The notes beneath the pieces were generated by a model. That model ran no database searches and had not been told where the DNA came from. It was given only the letters and a program-made list of their open reading frames with translations. Shown piece by piece: positions 14,754 through 23,825 of a stretch of DNA of 52,720 nucleotides. Made by a program: the position numbers and the translations under genes. This DNA comes from Vibrio sp. 14G-20 (GTDB lineage Bacteria; Pseudomonadota; Gammaproteobacteria; Enterobacterales; Vibrionaceae). The stretch spans positions 1-52,720 of the forward strand of contig NZ_JAPHPW010000027.1 in the NCBI RefSeq assembly GCF_026241515.1. Direction: 5' to 3'. Each line of letters starts with the position of its first letter. The first letter of the stretch is position 1.

Positions 14754-15407
14754 ATGAAGAACTTCTTCGATAGCGAACTCATGCTCTCTAGCTCTTTGAA
14801 TTTCGTTTTGCTATCGCTTGGGCTAACGCTCCTTTTTCATCTTCCGATTTGGTGTGGGTTCAACTTGAGCCGACGCAAATGGAAGCTTATGGATTATTTA
14901 TGGCCGTTCTTGGCGGGTATCGGGATGCTGGGTGCAGTGTCTGAGATTCGTGCGAAAGTAGCGGGTGATTGGGTTGAAACAGAACAAACCAGAGCGGTAG
15001 CGATTTTAGAGTCGGTTCAGCAGTTTTCTTTGGATAAGCTGAGAAGTGATACCTGCACCGGTCAACCATCTTTGGATAATCACGCTCAGCACCATGAAGC
15101 GTGTTTGTGGTATTTGAATACGGCAATCACGTTTAAAGATGTCGATTTCACCTTGCTACCGAATGCATTGGATTTTACGGTCCCTGCGCCGAGCGTGTCG
15201 CTGGTGGAAAGCGACGCCGTGTGGGTGGATGGTATGTTGAGCCAGTATGAGAAGCAGAAAAACCAATACATAAAAACCAGAGAAGCGCAGGTGAAGCAGC
15301 CATTAGAAAGTATCTTCTGGTATGTGAGTCCTTACTTAGTGTGTTTCGCTATTGCGTTGCGTTTGACGAAAGTGACCGCAGAGCTCAAATTAGATAAGTG
15401 CGCATAG
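14754..15407 (+). CDS. Hypothetical membrane protein
   Basis: This 217-residue protein has an N-terminal membrane segment (residues 13-35, LSSSLNFVLLSLGLTLLFHL), a second near 45-62 (LMDYLWPFLAGIGMLGAVSE) and a third near the C terminus (residues 190-205, VSPYLVCFAIALRLTK). The middle 110 residues, with four cysteines, probably lie in the periplasm. The family is not recognised. It is followed 43 bp later by the MerR-type regulator on the same strand; no functional link is evident. Confidence 0.65.
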   Translation: MKNFFDSELMLSSSLNFVLLSLGLTLLFHLPIWCGFNLSRRKWKLMDYLWPFLAGIGMLGAVSEIRAKVAGDWVETEQTRAVAILESVQQFSLDKLRSDTCTGQPSLDNHAQHHEACLWYLNTAITFKDVDFTLLPNALDFTVPAPSVSLVESDAVWVDGMLSQYEKQKNQYIKTREAQVKQPLESIFWYVSPYLVCFAIALRLTKVTAELKLDKCA

Positions 15408-15450
15408 TTTGAGCACCTAGTTCTTATACCCAGATAGAAAAGGTGAAGTA

Positions 15451-15807
15451 ATGAATGTGAGTGAGTTTTCTCGGTTGGTGGGTTTGTCCGCCCATACGCT
15501 TCGCTACTATGAAAAAATCGGCTTGTTGAAAAATGTTCAACGGAATAGTAGCGGTCATCGAGTCTATACATCGAAGGACGTTACCTGGATTGAGTTTGTG
15601 AAGCGGCTGAAAGACACCGCAATGCCACTGGATGAGATTTTAGAGTACGCAAAGCTAAGGGAGTTAGGGCCAGAATCGGCTTCGCAGCGCCAAGTGTTAC
15701 TTGAACAACATCAACAGAATTTGCGAGCCCATATCGAAGAGCAGCAAAAGCACATGGCAGCGTTGGAAGAAAAAATTAGTTTGTATCGAGATGGAAAAGT
15801 CCGTTGA
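15451..15807 (+). CDS. MerR-family transcriptional regulator
   Basis: This 118-residue regulator has the standard MerR winged helix (MNVSEFSRLVGLSAHTLRYY then EKIGLLKN and SGHRVYTSKDVTWIEFVKRL, residues 1-60). A long dimerisation helix (residues 85-112) follows, and there is no cysteine-rich metal site, so it senses something other than a thiophilic metal. AAGGTGAAGTA precedes the ATG. The -35 element of a MerR-type promoter overlaps its stop codon, and the downstream carboxymuconolactone-decarboxylase-like gene is the obvious target. Confidence 0.9.
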   Translation: MNVSEFSRLVGLSAHTLRYYEKIGLLKNVQRNSSGHRVYTSKDVTWIEFVKRLKDTAMPLDEILEYAKLRELGPESASQRQVLLEQHQQNLRAHIEEQQKHMAALEEKISLYRDGKVR

Positions 15808-15834
15808 CTTAGAGTCGACTCTAACTTGTAAGGT
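15804..15834 (+). promoter_or_regulatory. MerR-type promoter with 19-bp spacer and dyad
   Basis: TTGACT (15804-15809) and TAAGGT (15829-15834) are 19 bp apart, the over-long spacer typical of MerR-activated promoters. A perfect 16-bp dyad, TTAGAGTCGACTCTAA, occupies 15809-15824 between them. The position just after merR and before its target gene supports the reading. Confidence 0.8.
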
Positions 15835-15867
15835 GTTCCTGTGAACTATAAATACAGGAACAGACTC

Positions 15868-16248
15868 ATGAATCAATCACGTTTCGACATTGGCTTAGAA
15901 AGACTTAATCACATCGACGGAGAAGCAGGGCAACAGGTTATCGAAAGCCTGCAAGACATTTGCCCTGATCTTGCCAAGTATACTATCGAGTATCCCTTCG
16001 GAGACATCTATTCACGCCCCGGTTTGGATTTGAAATCACGAGAGATCGCGACCGTGGCTGCCCTGACCGTACTCGGTAATTGTGCCCCTCAGCTTAAGGT
16101 GCATTTGAATGCGGCACTCAATGTCGGATGCAGTAAAGAAGAGATTAAAGAAGTGATACTGCAGATGTCGGTGTATGCGGGATTCCCTTCGGCATTAAAT
16201 GGCATGTTCGCATTTAAAGAGGTGCTTGCGGAGAGAAACACAGCTTGA
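15868..16248 (+). CDS. Carboxymuconolactone decarboxylase-family protein
   Basis: This 126-residue protein starts at the ATG at 15868 (GGAACAG upstream); an earlier GTG at 15841 would lengthen it by nine residues. It matches the CMD/AhpD-like all-helical fold: YPFGDIYSRPGLDLKSREIA, TVAALTVLGNCAPQLKVHLN, AALNVGCSKEEIKEVILQ. The AhpD CxxC pair is absent, so it is not a classical alkylhydroperoxidase. It probably acts on a small reactive or aromatic compound. Control by the adjacent MerR regulator, as in stress-responsive CMD genes, is inferred from the promoter. Confidence 0.85.
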   Translation: MNQSRFDIGLERLNHIDGEAGQQVIESLQDICPDLAKYTIEYPFGDIYSRPGLDLKSREIATVAALTVLGNCAPQLKVHLNAALNVGCSKEEIKEVILQMSVYAGFPSALNGMFAFKEVLAERNTA

Positions 16249-16272
16249 GATAAATAGAAAATATAGTCTGAA

Positions 16273-16313
16273 AAGGGAGCGTCAACTTTGCTAAGTTGCG
16301 CTCCCTTTTTATT
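16273..16313. terminator. Bidirectional terminator
   Basis: Arms AAAAGGGAGCG and CGCTCCCTTTTT, with inner CAACTT and AAGTTG pairing, lie between the convergent CMD and AEC genes. Confidence 0.85.
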
Positions 16314-16359
16314 GATCGGCTGAGTTTTAAAAGTCGTAAACCTGAAGGTTCGCGGTTCT

Positions 16360-17241
16360 TTAAGACGACATAGACAGCGCGAACGACAACAAAATAGGCA
16401 AGGTGACCACACTCAGGAAGTTGCCGAACAACACCATGGACGCGACTTTAGGCGGCTCGACATTGAAGCGTTCTGCAAACAGGTAGTTCATCACGGCGGG
16501 TGGCAGCATGGTGAACAGCACCATCATTTGTAAATGCAGCGTTGGCAGTGGGATAAAGAAGTAGATGATGGTAAAGGCTATGGCTCCTGTAAACAGCGAT
16601 TGAGCCGTACACAACAAGCCGACTTTTAATCCGCTTAGCCTTAAGTTGACCATTTGCGAGCCCAACGACAACAGCATGATAGGCACGGCAGCTTGGCCGA
16701 GTAGCGATGTCGCTTCATAGATTGGATTCCACACTGCAATGCCAGATAGGTTGAGCGTCATCGCTAATGCAGCCGCTAAGAATATCGGCATCTTGAGGAT
16801 CTGTTTGATCGGATTACCTTCACTCAACAGCGCCAAGCCAACACTAATGTGCACGCATGCCGACACCACGAATAGCAATACAGCAGGGGCTAATGCGCTC
16901 TCGCCAAAGGTATACGTGAACAGGGGAATTGCAAGGTTGCCACTGTTGCGGAACATGTGTGGCGGAGCCCAAGCTTTGAAGTTGAGCTTAAAGATCTTAC
17001 AGATTGGAATCATCAATAGTGCTGGCACCAACACCGCAACCAAAGAAGCGGTGATGAGTGGCAGTTGTTCGGTGTCGAGAGGCATGGTGGTCAGCGAGGC
17101 AAACACTAGCGCAGGAATACAGACATCCATGTTGATGCGATTGATCGGTTTGAAATCGGGCTTGAGCCAACGACCCACCGCAAAGCCAGCACTGGCTAAA
17201 GCAAAAACGGGAAACAGAATGCTGACGACCTGTTCGAACAT
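16360..17241 (-). CDS. AEC-family (auxin efflux carrier-like) transporter
   Basis: This 293-residue inner-membrane protein has about ten hydrophobic segments. The start at 17241 is chosen because AGAAAGGA lies 7 bases upstream and the protein then begins MFEQVVSILFPVFALASAGF, the usual AEC opening. The upstream in-frame ATG at 17271 lacks a good site. The family exports or imports organic anions such as malonate or other carboxylates. FRNSGNLAIPLF in the middle is the conserved Asn-containing half-helix motif of AEC/BASS-like carriers. It lies downstream of the purine operon on the same strand but after a terminator, so it is a separate unit. The substrate is unknown. Confidence 0.85.
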   Translation of the reverse strand: MFEQVVSILFPVFALASAGFAVGRWLKPDFKPINRINMDVCIPALVFASLTTMPLDTEQLPLITASLVAVLVPALLMIPICKIFKLNFKAWAPPHMFRNSGNLAIPLFTYTFGESALAPAVLLFVVSACVHISVGLALLSEGNPIKQILKMPIFLAAALAMTLNLSGIAVWNPIYEATSLLGQAAVPIMLLSLGSQMVNLRLSGLKVGLLCTAQSLFTGAIAFTIIYFFIPLPTLHLQMMVLFTMLPPAVMNYLFAERFNVEPPKVASMVLFGNFLSVVTLPILLSFALSMSS

Positions 17242-17411
17242 AGAATTCCTTTCTAGATTGAGTGCTTCCATTTAGCTGAGAAACGAATGTTTTAGAGAGA
17301 CGCTAAAGTGAAGTATGAAGTCGAGATGTATAAACATTAACCTATCAATATAATGACTTGGCGTCACCGAAGATCGTTGTCTGTGAGCGGTTAATTTATA
17401 TTTCTTTGAAT

Positions 17412-17452
17412 GAAGCACAAAAAAGACCAGTGGCATCAGCAACTGGTCTTTA
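17412..17452 (-). terminator. Terminator of the purine operon
   Basis: AAAGACCAGT and ACTGGTCTTT arms around a ten-base loop, with flanking A and T runs, about 80 bp after the guaD stop. Confidence 0.8.
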
Positions 17453-17528
17453 AAGGCTAGATAAATCTGGACGGATTTTTAATTAACGACGGCTGTCGCT
17501 GTCTAGCGATTGTTACTCGGTTTTCAGT

Positions 17529-18863
17529 CTAGCTAACGAGCTTCTTGTAGTCTTTGAAATTCACATCGTAGGCTTTCTCACCGTAGATGTAAGTCTCGCT
17601 GACGGTTCTGTCGTCACCCAAACTCATTAGTACAAATAGTTTTTCTTCAAGCTTGGTGGCTTGTTCCATTCTGAAGCGCATCAGTTGGGTGGCGTGTAAG
17701 TCGAGTACCACGAAATCTGCTTCTTTACCGACTTCTAGGTTACCAATCTTGTCTTCTAAATGGAGCGAACGTGCGCCGCCTAGAGTTGCTAAGAACAGTG
17801 ATTTGGCTGGGTGCAGTTTCTCTTGTTGAAGCTGCATGATCTTGTAGGCTTCGCTCATGGTTTGCAGAATTGAGAAGCTGGTGCCTGCGCCTACATCGGT
17901 ACCCATGCCGACACGAATGCCGTGCTCTTCCATTTTCGGTAGCTTGAATAAGCCCGAGCCCAAAAATAGGTTTGAAGTTGGGCAGAAGGCGATGGCAGAA
18001 TCGGTATCCGCGAGGCGCTTACACTCGCAGTCTGATAAGTGAATGCCGTGCGCGAATACCGAGCGTTTGTGCAGCAGACCATAGTGGTCATAGACATCTA
18101 GGTAACTGTCGCGCTCTGGGAACAGCGATTTCACCCACTCGATCTCTTTTTCATTTTCTGAAAGGTGAGTGTGCATGTATACGTCTGGATATTCTTCTAG
18201 CAGTTTGCCAACGGTAGCCAATTGCTCTGGTGTACTAGTTGGCGCAAAGCGAGGCGTCACTGCATAAAGCAAACGGCTGCGGTTGTGCCATTTCTCAATC
18301 AGTTCTTTGGAGTCAGCGTAGCCAGATTCTGGAGTGTCGGTGAGGTAATCAGGCGCGTTGCGATCCATTAGCACCTTACCTGCGATCATACGTAGGTTGC
18401 GCTTCTCAGCTTCTTCAAAGAAAACGTTAACCGACTCTTTGTGTACGGTACCGAACACGAGTGCTGTCGTGGTACCGTTGCTCGCCAGTTCGTCTAGAAA
18501 TAGCTTCGCTACCTTGTGTGCGTAGACTGGGTTTTTGAAACGTTTTTCTTCTGGGAAGGTGTAGTTCTCTAACCAATCGAGTAGCTGCTCACCGTAAGAC
18601 GCGATCATCCCCGTTTGAGGGTAGTGGATGTGCGTATCAATAAAGCCAGAGGTGATCAGCTTGTCTTTGTATTCTTTTACTTCGAGTGTTTTAGGTTGGC
18701 GAGCCAATACCTCATCGGCAGGGCCTAAGTCGACGACATGGCCGTTCTCAACCACTAAAACACCGTCTTCAAAATAATCGTAAGACTCATCGATACCGAC
18801 GTCTTTTGGGTCGGCTACGCTGTGTAAAATGCTGGCGCGATAAGCTTTGCGTTGCGTTGTCAT
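17529..18863 (-). CDS. guaD: Guanine deaminase
   Basis: This 444-residue amidohydrolase converts guanine to xanthine and ammonia, feeding xanthine dehydrogenase encoded just upstream. Zinc-site landmarks are FIDTHIHYPQTG (about residues 74-85, HxH), YMHTHLSENEKEIEWV, FAHGIHLSDCE and GMGTDVGAGTSFS, all standard for GuaD. Length matches the bacterial family. It is the last gene of the xdhA-xdhB-xdhC-guaD operon, 59 bp after xdhC. The AAGGAAGT site lies before the ATG. Cytoplasmic. Confidence 0.95.
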   Translation of the reverse strand: MTTQRKAYRASILHSVADPKDVGIDESYDYFEDGVLVVENGHVVDLGPADEVLARQPKTLEVKEYKDKLITSGFIDTHIHYPQTGMIASYGEQLLDWLENYTFPEEKRFKNPVYAHKVAKLFLDELASNGTTTALVFGTVHKESVNVFFEEAEKRNLRMIAGKVLMDRNAPDYLTDTPESGYADSKELIEKWHNRSRLLYAVTPRFAPTSTPEQLATVGKLLEEYPDVYMHTHLSENEKEIEWVKSLFPERDSYLDVYDHYGLLHKRSVFAHGIHLSDCECKRLADTDSAIAFCPTSNLFLGSGLFKLPKMEEHGIRVGMGTDVGAGTSFSILQTMSEAYKIMQLQQEKLHPAKSLFLATLGGARSLHLEDKIGNLEVGKEADFVVLDLHATQLMRFRMEQATKLEEKLFVLMSLGDDRTVSETYIYGEKAYDVNFKDYKKLVS

Positions 18864-18922
18864 GTTTACTTCCTTTTAATGACTTCAGCGACTTAATGGC
18901 CACTGAAGCTTTGCGACTTTTA

Positions 18923-19804
18923 TTAGGCGATCTTCTCTTCCAATGGTGGTTCGCCTACATCGCTTGGTTGACTGTGTTGATCGGTCAAATCCTGATTTCG
19001 ATATTGTTTGGTTGGGCGCTTTTGTTCAAGCGCTTGGCCTTGATAGTGTGCGATCAGTTCACCCGCAACCGATACCGCAATTTCGGCGGGATGTTTGCCA
19101 TTCACGGCGCTAATGCCAATCGGGCAAATCATGGTTTCGATTTGTTCTTGGCTGTAGCCACGTTGCTCTAAGCGGAAGTCGAACTTTTTACGCTTAGTGA
19201 GCGAGCCGATCATGCCGAAGTAACGGCTGTCTTCACGGTCGATAATGGCTTTAGTTAAGTCGAAATCAAGCTGGTGGTTATGCGTCATCACAAGGTAATA
19301 GCTGTTCGGCGGCATGTGTTTTACTTCGCCGACTGGATCGTCTGAGACAAGCTTTTTCACACCGTGCGGTAGCGTTTCAGGGAACACTTCTTCACGTTCA
19401 TCAATCCAGGTCACGCGGAAAGGCAGGGTTGCGACAATGTGCAGTAGCGCTTTGGCAACATGGCCAGCGCCGAACAACACAAGGTGATTCTGCTGAGTGC
19501 CAATCGGTTCAAAGCTTAACGTTGCCATTCCGCCACAACATTGGCCTAAACGAGCACCGAGGTTGAAGCGTTCCACTTTGAGCGATTTTTCGCTGGCAAT
19601 CAGCATTTCACGCGCCATTTTAGTGGCCACATGTTCAAGGTGACCACCACCAATCGTAGCGATGATTCGGTCACGAGTGACAAGCATCTTGGTACCCGCA
19701 TCACGCGGCACTGAGCCTCTGTCTTCAAGCACTGTCACCATCACACATGGTTCGTAGTTCTCTTCCAGTTTTGCCAGTTCGTGAATCCAATTATCCTTAA
19801 ACAT
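18923..19804 (-). CDS. xdhC: Xanthine dehydrogenase accessory protein XdhC
   Basis: This 293-residue XdhC/CoxI-family protein binds molybdenum cofactor, supports its sulphuration and inserts it into the XdhB subunit. Visible features are VTVLEDRGSVPRDAGTKMLV near the N terminus, TIGGGHLEH, a conserved RLGQCCGGM cysteine segment, and a Rossmann-like C-terminal domain (LVLFGAGHVAKALLHIVATL, then MTHNHQLDFDL and YFGMIGSLTKRKKF). GGAGGACATATG shows the start with its ribosome-binding site. It lies 53 bp downstream of xdhB and 59 bp upstream of guaD. Confidence 0.95.
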   Translation of the reverse strand: MFKDNWIHELAKLEENYEPCVMVTVLEDRGSVPRDAGTKMLVTRDRIIATIGGGHLEHVATKMAREMLIASEKSLKVERFNLGARLGQCCGGMATLSFEPIGTQQNHLVLFGAGHVAKALLHIVATLPFRVTWIDEREEVFPETLPHGVKKLVSDDPVGEVKHMPPNSYYLVMTHNHQLDFDLTKAIIDREDSRYFGMIGSLTKRKKFDFRLEQRGYSQEQIETMICPIGISAVNGKHPAEIAVSVAGELIAHYQGQALEQKRPTKQYRNQDLTDQHSQPSDVGEPPLEEKIA

Positions 19805-19857
19805 ATGTCCTCCTAAATCCCTTCTGTATTTCCTACGCTAAACGAGCGATATGAGCC

Positions 19858-22248
19858 CTAAGCCGTTTCTGATTGTGCATCGACCGAAGTCGGGGCCGTT
19901 TCAGTCACTTCCTGAATCGCCATCAGAATGCGTTCTGGCGTTGCAGGAGTGTTGAGCTTAGGAATCGCACCATCTACAGCGACATAGCTAATCGCATCTT
20001 TCAGTGCGCTCCATACCGACATACCCAACATGAAAGGGGGTTCACCCACGGCTTTCGAGTTGAAGACGGTGTCTTCTGGGTTGCTGCGGTTTTCCAAAAG
20101 GTGCGTTCTGAAATCAATCGGCATATCAGCAATCGCTGGGATTTTGTAACTCGCTGGGCCATTGGTCATTAAGCGGCCTTGCTGGTTCCATACCAGCTCC
20201 TCTGTCGTCAACCAGCCGACACCTTGCACAAAGCCACCTTCAACTTGGCCGATATCAATCGCAGGGTTCAGTGAAGCGCCCACGTCATGCAGAATATCGA
20301 CTCGCAGAATCTTGTTCTCGCCCGTGAGAGTATCGATGATGACTTCTGAACAAGAGGCACCATACGCGTAGTAGTAGAACGGGCGGCCGCGCGCTTTCTC
20401 GTGATCGTAATAGATCTTTGGAGTGCGGTAGAAGCCCGTGCTCGATAGCGAAATTTGGTTAAACCAAGCCAGTTCAACAAACGAGTTGAAGGTCATGATT
20501 TCATCGCGGATCTGTACCATACCGTTCTTAAACACCACTTCTTCAGGCCACACTTTGAAGTGCGAAGAAGCGAAGTCGATCAGGCGCTGCTTAATGGTTA
20601 TTGCGGCGTTTTGCGCGGCCTTACCGTTGAGGTCGGCGCCCGATGAGGCTGCGGTTGGTGATGTGTTCGGAACTTTGTCTGTGTTTGTAGCGGTGATCTG
20701 GATACGTTCGACATCGACTTGGAACTCCTGTGCAACGATTTGTGCCACTTTGATGTTCAAGCCTTGCCCCATTTCCGTACCTCCGTGATTCAAATGAATA
20801 CTGCCATCGGTGTAGATATGGATGAGCGCACCTGCTTGGTTCAAGAAAGTCGCAGTAAACGAGATGCCGAATTTCACTGGCGTGATCGCTAGACCTTTCT
20901 TCAAGATAGGGCTTTGCTTGTTGAACTCAGCGATTTCTTTACGACGTGCGTGATAGTCACTGCTGCGTTCAAGCTGTTCGGTTATCTCAGGTAAAAAGTT
21001 GTCTTCAACGGTTTGGTAGTAATGGGTTACGTTACGGCCTTCTTCGCCGTAGTAGTTCGCCTTACGTACTTCCAAAGGATCTTTTTTCAGGTAACGCGCA
21101 ATCTCATCCATGATGTGTTCGATAGTCATCATGCCTTGCGGGCCACCAAAGCCACGATACGCAGTGTTCGATGCTGTGTTGGTTTTGCATCGATGACCAA
21201 CCACAGTTGCATCGCCTAAGTAGTAAGCGTTGTCTGAGTGGAACATTGCACGGTCGACGATAGAGCTTGATAAGTCTGGCGAGTAACCACAGTTACCTGC
21301 AACGGTAATGTCGGCACCTTGAATCACACCATTGTCGTCAAAACCGACTGTGTATTGGTTGTAGAACGGGTGGCGTTTACCGGTTTGCTGCATGTCTTCA
21401 CTGCGCAGCAGACGCATTTTGGTAGGTCGGCCTGTAAGGTGGGCAATCACCGCTGCCATACACGCAGGAGAGGCTGCTTGAGTCTCTTTACCACCGAAAC
21501 CACCACCCATACGACGCATATCAATCACGACTTTGTGCATCGGTACGCCAATTACTTCTGCAACCAGCTTTTGAACTTCGGTCGGGTTCTGTGTAGAGGT
21601 GTAGACGATCATGCCGCCATCTTCGGTTGGCATTACGCTACTGATTTGGGTTTCTAGGTAGAAGTGCTCTTGGCCGCCGATCTCTAGGTCACCAGAGATC
21701 ACGTGTTTCGCTTTTTTCAGTGCTGCTTTTGAGTCACCACGCTGTTGAGTGTGGCTTTCTGTTACGAAGTGCTCTTTCTCTAGCGCTTCTTTGACATCAA
21801 GAATGGCAGGTAGCTCTTCGTATTCAATAATCGCTGCGTGTGCGGCTTTGCGTGCGGTTTCTAGATCGTTGGCTGCTACAGCAATCACGGGTTGGCCGTA
21901 ATATTCTACTTTGCCGTCAGCAAGCAGTGGGTCACCCGGTAGGATTGCACCGATATCCAGCTCACCCGGAACGTCTTTGGCTTGGATAGCAATGGCTACA
22001 CCATCAAATTCGTAACACGGTGAAACGTCGATCTTAGTGATCTTCGCGTGTGCTTGAGTACTCAGGCGTGCGTACACGTGCAGTTGATTGGGAAACTCTA
22101 GGCGGTCATCAATGTATACCGCTTCGCCCGTTACTTGTTTGGCTGCACTGTCGTGTTTAACGCTCTTACCCACGCCAGTTTTTAGGTCTTGTTTTGCAAT
22201 GGTAACCATCTCTTCGTGGGTCATCGCATGCTTGTTTGAATTAGACAT
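19858..22248 (-). CDS. xdhB: Xanthine dehydrogenase molybdopterin subunit XdhB
   Basis: The large subunit (796 residues) carries the molybdenum cofactor and the active site for oxidising hypoxanthine and xanthine to urate. It shows the cofactor-binding GGGFGGKE motif (near residues 250-257), ARKAAHAAIIEYEELPAILD in the N-terminal hammerhead domain, NTASNTAYRGFGGPQGM, and the late KAVGEPPFMLG segment with the catalytic Glu. The start overlaps the end of xdhA by 8 bp, indicating translational coupling. Confidence 0.96.
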   Translation of the reverse strand: MSNSNKHAMTHEEMVTIAKQDLKTGVGKSVKHDSAAKQVTGEAVYIDDRLEFPNQLHVYARLSTQAHAKITKIDVSPCYEFDGVAIAIQAKDVPGELDIGAILPGDPLLADGKVEYYGQPVIAVAANDLETARKAAHAAIIEYEELPAILDVKEALEKEHFVTESHTQQRGDSKAALKKAKHVISGDLEIGGQEHFYLETQISSVMPTEDGGMIVYTSTQNPTEVQKLVAEVIGVPMHKVVIDMRRMGGGFGGKETQAASPACMAAVIAHLTGRPTKMRLLRSEDMQQTGKRHPFYNQYTVGFDDNGVIQGADITVAGNCGYSPDLSSSIVDRAMFHSDNAYYLGDATVVGHRCKTNTASNTAYRGFGGPQGMMTIEHIMDEIARYLKKDPLEVRKANYYGEEGRNVTHYYQTVEDNFLPEITEQLERSSDYHARRKEIAEFNKQSPILKKGLAITPVKFGISFTATFLNQAGALIHIYTDGSIHLNHGGTEMGQGLNIKVAQIVAQEFQVDVERIQITATNTDKVPNTSPTAASSGADLNGKAAQNAAITIKQRLIDFASSHFKVWPEEVVFKNGMVQIRDEIMTFNSFVELAWFNQISLSSTGFYRTPKIYYDHEKARGRPFYYYAYGASCSEVIIDTLTGENKILRVDILHDVGASLNPAIDIGQVEGGFVQGVGWLTTEELVWNQQGRLMTNGPASYKIPAIADMPIDFRTHLLENRSNPEDTVFNSKAVGEPPFMLGMSVWSALKDAISYVAVDGAIPKLNTPATPERILMAIQEVTETAPTSVDAQSETA

Positions 22249-23686
22249 AAGACGTTACCCTTGTTTCGATTTGGTTGTTTTTATTCTGTTGTTCAATGAA
22301 GTAGCGACGCAGCATGTTTGCCGCCGACAATGAACGGTATTCTTGGCTTGCACGGAAATCAGATAGCGGTTCAAAGTCGTTATACAGTTCTTGCATCGCT
22401 AACTTAATATTAGCGTCTGTCCATAGTTTGCCTAATAACGTATTTTCACAACGGGTTGCGCGCTTAGGCGTTGCAGCCATACCACCAAAGGCGATACGAG
22501 CGTGTGTTACCTTGCCATCTTCGACTTGAATATCGAACGCGCCACATACTGCAGAGATGTCATCGTCTAAACGTTTAGATAGCTTGTAAGCTCGGAAACT
22601 GTCATTGGCTGGTTTAGGGATGATGATTTGCTCAATGAATTCACTCTCTTTTTGAGCTGTCACCTTGTAGCTGATGAAGTAATCTTCGATCGGCATGATG
22701 CGAGACTCATCCCCACAACGCAGTTTGATTTTTGCATTAAGCGCAATTAGCAGGGGAGGCGTATCACCGATAGGAGAAGCATTGGCAACATTACCGCCGA
22801 TGGTGCCTTGGTTACGTACTTGCAGTGAAGCAAAGCGGTGTAACAGCTCACCAAAATCTGGGTAGTGTTTTTTCAGCAGTGAGTAAGAGTCACTGATTGG
22901 AAGGTTGGCACCAATGATTAAGTCGGTGTCTGTCTCTTCACATACCTTCATGTCTTCAACAAGGTTTACGCTGATCAGTGTTTCAATCTCACGATGGAAT
23001 TGCGTTACTTCCAGTACTAAATCCGTGCCGCCAGCTACCAGCTTAGCGTTCGGGTGGGCTTGAAAAAGCTTGGCCAGCTCATCAGTGCTTTTCGGGGAAA
23101 AAGCGGTGAGGTGACCAAGGCGTAGGTTGGCTTCGGTGTCTTGAATACCTTCTAGCTTCTTGATGGTGTTGCGTTCAAGTTCAGCAAATTGGTCGATCAA
23201 AGGTTGGTCTGTTGAGAGCGACATCGCGGCATCAACAATAGGTCGATAGCCTGTACAGCGACATAGGTTACCCGCCAGTGATTCCATGACGTCTTCTTTG
23301 CTCGCATCGGGTTTGTTCTTGCCTAGCGCAAACATTGACATGATGAAGCCCGGCGTGCAGTAACCACATTGTGAACCGTGAAAATCAACCACAGCTTTCT
23401 GTACAGGGTGCAGTGACTTATCTCGGTTTTGTAGATCTTCTACTGTGATTAGCTGTTTTCCGTGCAGCGCTGAAACGAACGTAAGGCAAGAGTTCACCGA
23501 GCGGTATTGCAGCTGTCCATCCACCACTTCACCTAAAACGACGGTACATGCGCCACAGTCACCCGACCCACAACCTTCTTTGGTACCGGTTTTATTAACC
23601 TTGGTACGAAGGTAATTGAGCACTGTCATATTCGGCGACAGATTGTCTTCACGTCTTATTTCCTGATTGAGCAAAAAAGTAATCAA
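22241..23686 (-). CDS. xdhA: Xanthine dehydrogenase FeS/FAD subunit XdhA
   Basis: This 481-residue subunit passes electrons from the molybdenum site to NAD. The N-terminal plant-type [2Fe-2S] domain shows EGCGSGDCGACTVVLG. The second [2Fe-2S] domain shows GYCTPGFIMSM and GNLCRCTGYRPI. An FAD-binding CODH-type domain follows from about residue 190 (VAGGTDLVLEV, IGGNVANASPIGDTPP). It is the first gene of the purine operon. A sigma-70 promoter and a GntR-type operator lie upstream. AAGGAGGTC precedes the start. Confidence 0.96.
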   Translation of the reverse strand: MITFLLNQEIRREDNLSPNMTVLNYLRTKVNKTGTKEGCGSGDCGACTVVLGEVVDGQLQYRSVNSCLTFVSALHGKQLITVEDLQNRDKSLHPVQKAVVDFHGSQCGYCTPGFIMSMFALGKNKPDASKEDVMESLAGNLCRCTGYRPIVDAAMSLSTDQPLIDQFAELERNTIKKLEGIQDTEANLRLGHLTAFSPKSTDELAKLFQAHPNAKLVAGGTDLVLEVTQFHREIETLISVNLVEDMKVCEETDTDLIIGANLPISDSYSLLKKHYPDFGELLHRFASLQVRNQGTIGGNVANASPIGDTPPLLIALNAKIKLRCGDESRIMPIEDYFISYKVTAQKESEFIEQIIIPKPANDSFRAYKLSKRLDDDISAVCGAFDIQVEDGKVTHARIAFGGMAATPKRATRCENTLLGKLWTDANIKLAMQELYNDFEPLSDFRASQEYRSLSAANMLRRYFIEQQNKNNQIETRVTSYV

Positions 23687-23744
23687 GAGACCTCCTTGTA
23701 AATCGACATTGTTCCATGTGTATTCTTTTTGACTTCTAGGTCAA

Positions 23745-23772
23745 TAATTATCCATCCTGACCCTGCGGTCAA
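23745..23772 (-). promoter_or_regulatory. Sigma-70 promoter for xdhA
   Basis: On the minus strand, TTGACC (23772-23767) and TAATTA (23750-23745) are 16 bp apart, about 60 bp before the xdhA start. The promoter call is by eye. Confidence 0.5.
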
Positions 23773-23813
23773 CTATTTATTTACAAAAATGCAACAACAA
23801 AGCGCCAGTTAGG

Positions 23814-23825
23814 ATTGTATACAAT
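23814..23825. promoter_or_regulatory. GntR-type operator ATTGTATACAAT upstream of xdhA
   Basis: A perfect 12-bp palindrome, about 45 bp upstream of the xdhA -35. The same TTGTATACA core occurs at the gntR promoter (24974-24997) and a looser copy TATGTATACAAA lies at 23906-23917. FCD-type GntR regulators bind such TTGTATACAA dyads. Confidence 0.75.

Noticed and set aside
20000..23700. Many open frames on the plus strand within the xdh genes
   Set aside because: They are antisense shadows of well-conserved enzymes with intact motifs on the minus strand.
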